In this document: piece by piece, positions 59,624-64,000 of the stretch | Position numbering within the stretch: the stretch's first letter is position 1 | Layout of the letters: every line of letters starts with the position of its first letter | Assembly: GCF_014193585.1 (NCBI RefSeq) | Contig: NZ_BLXY01000007.1 | Location: forward strand, 85,293-149,292 | From: Geomonas paludis | Lineage (GTDB): Bacteria; Desulfobacterota; Desulfuromonadia; Geobacterales; Geobacteraceae | Direction: 5' to 3' | DNA: 64,000 nt | The notes under the pieces: generated by a model | What the model saw: the letters and a program-made list of their open reading frames with translations, nothing else | What the model was told of the DNA's origin: nothing | Databases searched by the model: none | Made by a program: the position numbers and the translations under genes

Positions 59624-60604
59624 ATGGCACTGATCGATACCTACGGCAGGCGGATCAACTACTTAAGACTCTCGGTCACCGACCGCTGCAACATGCGCTG
59701 CTGTTACTGCATGCCGGCGCAGGGGGTGGCGAAGCTCGAGCATAAAGAGATGCTCTCCTACGAGGAGCTCTATCGCGTCTCGGCCGCCTGCGTCGAGCAG
59801 GGGATAGAAAAGATCCGGGTGACCGGCGGGGAGCCGCTGGTGCGCAGGGGGCTGGTCGATTTCCTGGGGCGCCTCTCGGCGCTGCCGGGCCTGAAGGAAC
59901 TGGTGCTGACCACCAACGGGCTGCTGCTGGAGGAGCTGGCCCGGCCCCTTAAGGATGCGGGGGTGGCGAGACTCAACATCAGCCTCGACTCCCTGCAGCC
60001 GGAGACCTTCGCCAGGATCACCCGGGGCGCCGACCTGAACCGGGTGCTGGCGGGGATCGATGCGGCACAGAAGGCGGGGTTCGGCCCGCTCAAGATCAAC
60101 ATGGTGGTGATGCGCGGGGTGAACGACCAGGAGATCCTGGACTTCGCGGCGCTCACCCTGGATAAGCCCTTCACGGTCCGTTTCATAGAGTACATGCCGA
60201 CCTTGCAGGACGAGGGGTGGGGCGCCCAGAGCATGCCGGGGAGCGAGATCCTCGCCGCCATCGGCGAGCGCTATCCGCTGCTGCCGCTGGTCAGCTCGGA
60301 AATGGCGGGGCCGGCCAGGAACTACAAGATACAGGGAGCGGCGGGTGCCATCGGCATCATCACCCCGGTCTCCGGCCACTTCTGCGAGAGCTGCAACAGG
60401 ATCAGGATCACGGCGACCGGCCGGGTGCGCGGCTGCCTCTTCTCCGAACAGGGGACGGACCTGAAGCCGCTTCTGGCCTCGGGCGACCCGGAGGCGCTGG
60501 GGCAGACCCTGAAGAGAATCGTGACCCAGAAGCCGGGCAGGCATCACATCGCCGAGGAAGACGCCGAGCAGGCGGTGGTCAACATGTCGAGGATCGGCGG
60601 ATAG
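59624..60604 (+). CDS. moaA: GTP 3',8-cyclase (radical SAM)
   Basis: MoaA performs the first step of molybdopterin synthesis, rearranging GTP to 3',8-cyclo-dihydro-GTP. The 326-residue protein has the N-terminal cluster motif CNMRCCYC, RVTGGEPLVRRG, the C-terminal second cluster (FCESCNRIRITATGRVRGCLF) and the mobile Gly-Gly end IGG. The frame is open upstream to 59327, but ATG 59624 after GGAGGGA gives the normal start (LIDTYGRRINYLRLSVTDRC). No moaC or moaE accompanies it here. Confidence 0.96.
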   Translation: MALIDTYGRRINYLRLSVTDRCNMRCCYCMPAQGVAKLEHKEMLSYEELYRVSAACVEQGIEKIRVTGGEPLVRRGLVDFLGRLSALPGLKELVLTTNGLLLEELARPLKDAGVARLNISLDSLQPETFARITRGADLNRVLAGIDAAQKAGFGPLKINMVVMRGVNDQEILDFAALTLDKPFTVRFIEYMPTLQDEGWGAQSMPGSEILAAIGERYPLLPLVSSEMAGPARNYKIQGAAGAIGIITPVSGHFCESCNRIRITATGRVRGCLFSEQGTDLKPLLASGDPEALGQTLKRIVTQKPGRHHIAEEDAEQAVVNMSRIGG

Positions 60605-60690
60605 GGGACTGGCTCCGCCAGGTGCCTGTCCCCCTAACACCGGCTGGCGAAAGGCTGCAAGGGGACTGGCTCCGCAGGTGCCTGTCCCCC
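60604..60690. repeat. Two REP family A palindromes
   Basis: Direct copies at 60604-60634 and 60661-60690 (the second lacks one C in the centre) between moaA and the MOSC gene. The first begins within the moaA stop codon. Confidence 0.85.
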
Positions 60691-60719
60691 TAACCGGGCT
60701 GTACGTAACGGAGGATTTC

Positions 60720-61151
60720 ATGAGCGCATCGGTAGTGGCGGTCAACATAAGCCGCAACAAGGGCGAGAGGAAGAAGGCCGCGCCGGAGGTGCACCTGCGG
60801 GAGAACTTCGGCATCATCGGTGACGGGCACGCGGGCGACTGGCATCGCCAGGTGAGCCTCCTCGCCCAGGAGAGCATAGACAAGATGGTGCAACTGGGGC
60901 TGTCGGTCGGCGCCGGGGACTTTGCCGAGAACATCACCACCCGGGGCATCGACCTCATGCACCTCCCCATCGGCGCGCGTCTGGGCATCGGGCCGGTGGT
61001 GCTGGAGATCTCCCAGATCGGGAAGGAGTGCCACACCCGCTGCGCCATCTACTACCAGGCCGGCGACTGCGTCATGCCCAAGGAAGGTGTTTTTGCCACG
61101 GTGATTAGCGGCGGGGTGGTGCGCCCCGACGACGAGATCGAGCTGCTCTAA
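60720..61151 (+). CDS. MOSC-domain protein
   Basis: A 143-residue stand-alone MOSC domain, the fold of the Moco sulfurase C-terminus. Characteristic parts are SRNKGERKK, FGIIGDGHAGDWHRQVSLL, the GDFAENITTRGIDL segment and the conserved-Cys region GKECHTRCAIYYQAGDCVMP. Such proteins handle sulfur or metal-pterin cofactors, and the position after moaA supports a role in finishing the Mo/W cofactor. The ATG at 60720 follows GGAGG. Confidence 0.9.
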   Translation: MSASVVAVNISRNKGERKKAAPEVHLRENFGIIGDGHAGDWHRQVSLLAQESIDKMVQLGLSVGAGDFAENITTRGIDLMHLPIGARLGIGPVVLEISQIGKECHTRCAIYYQAGDCVMPKEGVFATVISGGVVRPDDEIELL

Positions 61152-61198
61152 GCGGCAGCATATTTTCAGGACGTATAAACAGAAGGGGAGAGGAAGTC

Positions 61199-61372
61199 AT
61201 GAAGGACAGAAGCCAGAAAAAAGTGAACATCATTTCGATCCGTATGAGCGACGACGAGCGCGACGCAATCCAGAAGCTGATGGACAAGAGGGGGAAGAAG
61301 GCTTCCTTCATCATGCGCGAGGCATTCGCTCTTTTCAGGGAGCAGTGGGAGCTTTCCAGGGCCAGCCATTAA
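61199..61372 (+). CDS. Small ribbon-helix-helix-like protein, 57 residues
   Basis: ATG 61199 follows GGGGAGAGGAAG; TAA at 61370-61372. The product KKVNIISIRMSDDERDAIQK, then SFIMREAFALFREQWE, shows a beta-strand followed by two helices, the layout of ribbon-helix-helix DNA-binding proteins (Arc/CopG type). No toxin partner is visible. It precedes the second etf pair by 137 bases and could regulate it. Confidence 0.7.
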   Translation: MKDRSQKKVNIISIRMSDDERDAIQKLMDKRGKKASFIMREAFALFREQWELSRASH

Positions 61373-61388
61373 AGCCACTAAAACCTTG

Positions 61389-61431
61389 GTGGACGCGGTG
61401 GACCTGGTGGACTCCCGTGGACACGGTGGAC
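61389..61431 (+). repeat. Tandem 9-base repeat GGTGGACNN upstream of etfB pair 2
   Basis: GGTGGACGC, GGTGGACCT, GGTGGACTC and variants. A related tract with the same period lies at 62344-62391 between etfB and etfA. Confidence 0.75.
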
Positions 61432-61509
61432 TGTGGCTGAAAGCTGGTGAGCGTTTGTAGGCGAAGCCGGTAAAAGCTTTTGAATGTTTGTTGAACGAGA
61501 GGACCTTAC

Positions 61510-62322
61510 ATGTACGTGGTGGCTTGCATTAAACAGGTGCCGGATACGACGCAGGTGCAGATTGACCCGGTGACCAACACGCTGGTGCGCGATGGCATCC
61601 CATTCATCGTCAACCCTTACGACACCCATGCTCTGGAAGAAAGCCTGCGCATGAAGGCCCGCTACGGCTTCAAGGCGGCCGCCCTCTCGATGGGACCGCC
61701 CAACACGGAGGCGACCCTGAGAAAGGCACTGGCCCTGGGGGTGGACGAGGCGATCCTCTGCTCGGACCGCGCCTTCGGCGGCGCGGATACGCTCTCCACC
61801 AGCAACGTGCTGGCGGCGGCGATCAGGAAACTGGCCCAGGAGGACGAGGTGGGCATCGTGTTCTGCGGCAAACAGACCATCGACGGCGACACGGCCCAGG
61901 TCGGCCCGGGCATCGCCATCCGCCTCGGCTTCTCGCAACTTACCCTGGTGGACCGGATCGAACACCTCGACTTCCTGGCCAAGAAAATCCGGGTCCGGCG
62001 CAAGCTGGAAGGGCGCTACGAGATCGTGGAGGCGAAACTGCCGGCCATGATCACCGTGGTGCGGGAACTGAACCGCCCGCGCTACCCGACAGTCCCCATG
62101 CGGCTCAAGGCGGCCAAGGCGGAGGTCAAGGTCTGGGACAACAAGGAACTCCAACTGGACCCGAACAGCGTCGGCCTGAAGGGCTCGCCCACCTGGGTGA
62201 GCAGGATCTTCTCGCCGCAGCGCGCGGCGGGGGAGATCATCGGCGACGGCCTGGGCGACCCGGCGGGGACCGCACGGCTGCTGCTGGAGAAGCTGGTGGC
62301 CAGCGACATGCTGGCGGTGTAG
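61510..62322 (+). CDS. etfB: Electron transfer flavoprotein, beta subunit (pair 2)
   Basis: A 270-residue EtfB with VVACIKQVPDTTQVQIDP, NPYDTHALEESLRMK, SMGPPNTEATLRKALALGVDEAILCSD, FCGKQTIDGDTAQVGPGIA and the signature VRRKLEGRYEIVEAKLPAMITVVRELNRPRYPTVP. The DGDTAQVGP form is typical of EtfB partners of ferredoxin-fused EtfA and of some bifurcating ETFs. It is followed by its alpha subunit after an 85-base gap that contains a 9-base tandem repeat. Confidence 0.95.
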   Translation: MYVVACIKQVPDTTQVQIDPVTNTLVRDGIPFIVNPYDTHALEESLRMKARYGFKAAALSMGPPNTEATLRKALALGVDEAILCSDRAFGGADTLSTSNVLAAAIRKLAQEDEVGIVFCGKQTIDGDTAQVGPGIAIRLGFSQLTLVDRIEHLDFLAKKIRVRRKLEGRYEIVEAKLPAMITVVRELNRPRYPTVPMRLKAAKAEVKVWDNKELQLDPNSVGLKGSPTWVSRIFSPQRAAGEIIGDGLGDPAGTARLLLEKLVASDMLAV

Positions 62323-62343
62323 TCACCAGTCACCAAAACCTTA

Positions 62344-62391
62344 ATGGACTGAGTGGACACCGGTGCACCCGGTGGACCTGATGGACGTGAC
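62344..62391 (+). repeat. Tandem 9-base repeat between etfB and etfA pair 2
   Basis: Five degenerate units of the form NNRTGGACN (ATGGACTG, AGTGGACAC, CGGTGCACC, CGGTGGACC, TGATGGACG). Confidence 0.7.
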
Positions 62392-62407
62392 TAGGAGTGG
62401 GATAAAG

Positions 62408-63757
62408 ATGGCTGAGCTTAAAAACAAACCGAAAAAGCCGCGGGGCAAGGTCAGGCTCATAGAGGGGAAGTGCATCGCCTGCGGCGCGCGCTGCCAGAGC
62501 AGCTGCCCGGTGGACGGCATCCAGATGAGCGAGGCGGGCGAACCGCAGATCGAACTCTCCAAGTGCATCGGCTGCCTCAAGTGCGTCAAGGCCTGCCCCG
62601 GCTCGGCCCTGGAGATCTTCTACTCCCCGGAGGAACTGGAGATCCTGGCGCAGCTGGCCGGACAGCAGGACCTGGCGGAAGAGGATGCCGACCCTGAGGA
62701 ACTGGCGCGCCGCGAACTGGTGGCGGCCTACCGCGGGGTCTGGGTCTTCGTGGAACAGACCGAAGGGGAGGCGGCCCGCGTCTCCTGGGAACTGATGGGC
62801 AAGGGACAGGAACTGGCCGCCAAGCTGGGCGTGGAGCTGTGCGCGGTGGTCATGGGGGACAAGGTGGAGCACCTGTGCCGCGAGGCCTTCAGCTACGGCG
62901 CGGACAAGGCCTACCTCATGGACCAGCCGGTGCTCAAGCACTACCGGACCTACCCGTACCTGGACGCCCTGTGCCACCTGATCGACAAGTTCAAGCCGGA
63001 GATCGTGCTCATGGGCGCGACCGGCATGGGACGCGACCTGGCCGGCGCCGTGGCGACCCGCGTCAAGACCGGCCTCACCGCGGACTGCACCGGCCTGGAC
63101 ATCGACGCCAAGCGCAACCTGATGCAGACCCGACCGGCCTTCGGCGGCAACATCATGGCCACCATCATGTGCGACCGCTTCCGCCCCCAGATGGCGACGG
63201 TGCGCTCCCACGTGATGCCGATGCCGGCGCAGATGACCGGGCGCACCGGCAAGGTCGTCCCGGTCAGCCTCCCCATCGCGGAGGCGGACATCTTCACCAA
63301 GGTGCTCCAGGTCATCCGCGACAAGAAGGCGGGGGAGGTCGACATCGCCGGCGCGGAGTTCATCGTTTCGGGCGGGCGCGGCATGATGGCCAAGGAGAAC
63401 TTCGCCATCCTGCAGGAGCTGGCCGACGAGTTGGGGGGCGTGGTGGGCGCCTCGCGCAGCGCGGTCGACGCGGGGTGGATGCCGGGCGACCGCCAGGTGG
63501 GGCAGACCGGCAAGACGGTGCGCCCCAAGATCTACATCGCCTGCGGCATCTCGGGCGCGATCCAGCACCTGGTCGGCATGCAGGACTCCGACCTGATCGT
63601 CGCCATCAACCGCGACAAGGAAGCGCCCATCTTCGAGGTGGCCAACTACGGCATCGTCGGTGATCTTTTCGACGTGGTCCCGGCCCTCATCGCCGCGTTG
63701 CGCGAGATGAAGGCAAGCAAGGGGAACACCGAGGTCAAGGACGTCCAGGCGGCGTAA
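62408..63757 (+). CDS. etfA: Electron transfer flavoprotein, alpha subunit, with N-terminal 2[4Fe-4S] ferredoxin domain (pair 2)
   Basis: A 449-residue EtfA. Residues 15-75 form a two-cluster ferredoxin module ([13 protein letters not shown], then [15 protein letters not shown]). The rest is standard EtfA, ending in the FAD domain ([50 protein letters not shown], shortened here to key parts: [28 protein letters not shown]). The ferredoxin module suggests electron transfer between the flavin and iron-sulfur partners. Start ATG 62408. Confidence 0.94.
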   Translation: MAELKNKPKKPRGKVRLIEGKCIACGARCQSSCPVDGIQMSEAGEPQIELSKCIGCLKCVKACPGSALEIFYSPEELEILAQLAGQQDLAEEDADPEELARRELVAAYRGVWVFVEQTEGEAARVSWELMGKGQELAAKLGVELCAVVMGDKVEHLCREAFSYGADKAYLMDQPVLKHYRTYPYLDALCHLIDKFKPEIVLMGATGMGRDLAGAVATRVKTGLTADCTGLDIDAKRNLMQTRPAFGGNIMATIMCDRFRPQMATVRSHVMPMPAQMTGRTGKVVPVSLPIAEADIFTKVLQVIRDKKAGEVDIAGAEFIVSGGRGMMAKENFAILQELADELGGVVGASRSAVDAGWMPGDRQVGQTGKTVRPKIYIACGISGAIQHLVGMQDSDLIVAINRDKEAPIFEVANYGIVGDLFDVVPALIAALREMKASKGNTEVKDVQAA

Positions 63758-63795
63758 GGACGGTCTTCTTCCGCCGCAGCCAGCTTGCAGAAACT

Positions 63796-63861
63796 CTCCC
63801 TCGCCCTCCATAGGGCTTCGGCCCGCAGGTGGGAGAGGGTAGGGGTGAGGGTGCCGCTTAA
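63796..63861. repeat. GC-rich palindromic element, family B, downstream of etfA pair 2
   Basis: CTCTCCCTCGCCCTCCATAG, then GGCTTCGGCCCGCAGGTGGG and AGAGGGTAGGGGTGAGGG; related to the right arm of the elements at 4914 and 11757. Confidence 0.65.
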
Positions 63862-63870
63862 CGTGGTAAT

Positions 63871-63990
63871 TGTTGAGTGCCACGACATCGTGGACACAAA
63901 TAAGTGCCACCACATCGTAGACAAAGTTCTCTGACAATCGAATAGCCATCGCGTAATCCTGTGGACACCGAAACCACGTTGGAGGTGTCC
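63871..63990 (+). mobile_element. Possible left end of an insertion sequence (IS21-like?)
   Basis: From TGTTGAGTGCC at 63871 two 25-base direct repeats follow with period 27 (63875-63899 and 63902-63926; core GTGCCACNACATCGT). A further GTGGACACC and an inverted pair GGACACC/GGTGTCC come next, and then a gene start. Multiple terminal direct repeats next to the first gene are typical of IS21-type ends, but only the edge is visible. Confidence 0.4.
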
Positions 63991-64000
63991 ATGAAGGATG
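63991..64000 (+). CDS. Start of a gene running off the window
   Basis: ATG at 63991, 3 bases after GGAGGTG (63981-63987). Only the first three codons (Met-Lys-Asp) are visible. From its position inside the repeat-bordered region it may be a transposase gene. Confidence 0.45.

Noticed and set aside
61199..61372. Antitoxin of a toxin-antitoxin pair
   Set aside because: The RHH-like protein has no adjacent toxin-sized gene; the next gene is etfB after a repeat.

Overview
The window is 64 kb of a GC-rich chromosome with dense, mostly co-directional operons. The best fit is a member of the Geobacteraceae (Geobacter/Geomonas/Citrifermentans type, Desulfuromonadales). This is inferred from the combination of a tungsten-type aldehyde ferredoxin oxidoreductase beside Mo/W-cofactor genes, two electron-transfer flavoprotein pairs (one carrying a ferredoxin domain), a malic enzyme fused to a phosphotransacetylase-like domain, a YlxR-L7Ae fusion, and many GC-rich intergenic palindromes. 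No rRNA, tRNA, prophage or CRISPR array was seen.

Layout. 1-11.7 kb: the conserved transcription/translation block rimP-nusA-ylxR/L7Ae-infB-rbfA-nrnA-truB-rpsO-pnp, then an M16 peptidase and dut. 11.9-15.4 kb: M29 aminopeptidase, YciO/YrdC-type protein, small membrane protein, queD-queE (7-deazaguanine synthesis). 15.6-21.2 kb: MoxR ATPase, DUF58 protein, DUF3488/transglutaminase protein and a long TPR protein. 21.2-24.5 kb (minus): TonB-like protein and maeB. 24.8-30.8 kb: HIT protein, ROK sugar kinase, DsbC-like protein, endonuclease Q-like protein, MerR regulator, a candidate structured RNA, an RluA-type pseudouridine synthase, small proteins. 31-34.9 kb: response regulator-diguanylate cyclase, etfBA pair 1, four-helix-bundle protein. 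35-43.3 kb: ligA and a UvrD/PcrA helicase flank two less typical genes (lytic transglycosylase plus an unknown membrane-anchored partner). 43.4-52.8 kb: peroxiredoxin, cyclophilin, lipoprotein, metK, two-component system, nitronate monooxygenase-like protein, SahR-like regulator and ahcY. 53.2-61.2 kb: cofactor/aldehyde cluster. 61.2-63.8 kb: small RHH protein and etfBA pair 2. The last 130 bases look like the left edge of an insertion sequence.

How the parts work together. The 53-61 kb cluster is the most coherent unit. MoaA, MoaD, a HesA/MoeB-type activating enzyme, MoeA and a MOSC protein serve molybdopterin/tungstopterin synthesis and insertion. The cofactor is used by the aldehyde ferredoxin oxidoreductase, which is paired with an iron-dependent alcohol dehydrogenase, so the cluster can interconvert alcohol, aldehyde and acid. 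Its regulation is readable: a Moco-type riboswitch precedes aor, and the divergent adh and moaA genes each have a sigma-54 (-24/-12) promoter on either side of one palindromic enhancer-like site. metK, the SahR-like regulator and ahcY form a SAM/SAH recycling theme.

Intergenic DNA is unusually repeat-rich: eleven copies of a roughly 30-bp REP palindrome, a second GC-rich palindromic family, a GGGGCGAA palindrome and several short tandem repeats with periods of 6, 7 and 9 bases. One 9-base repeat type also appears in frame inside a gene.
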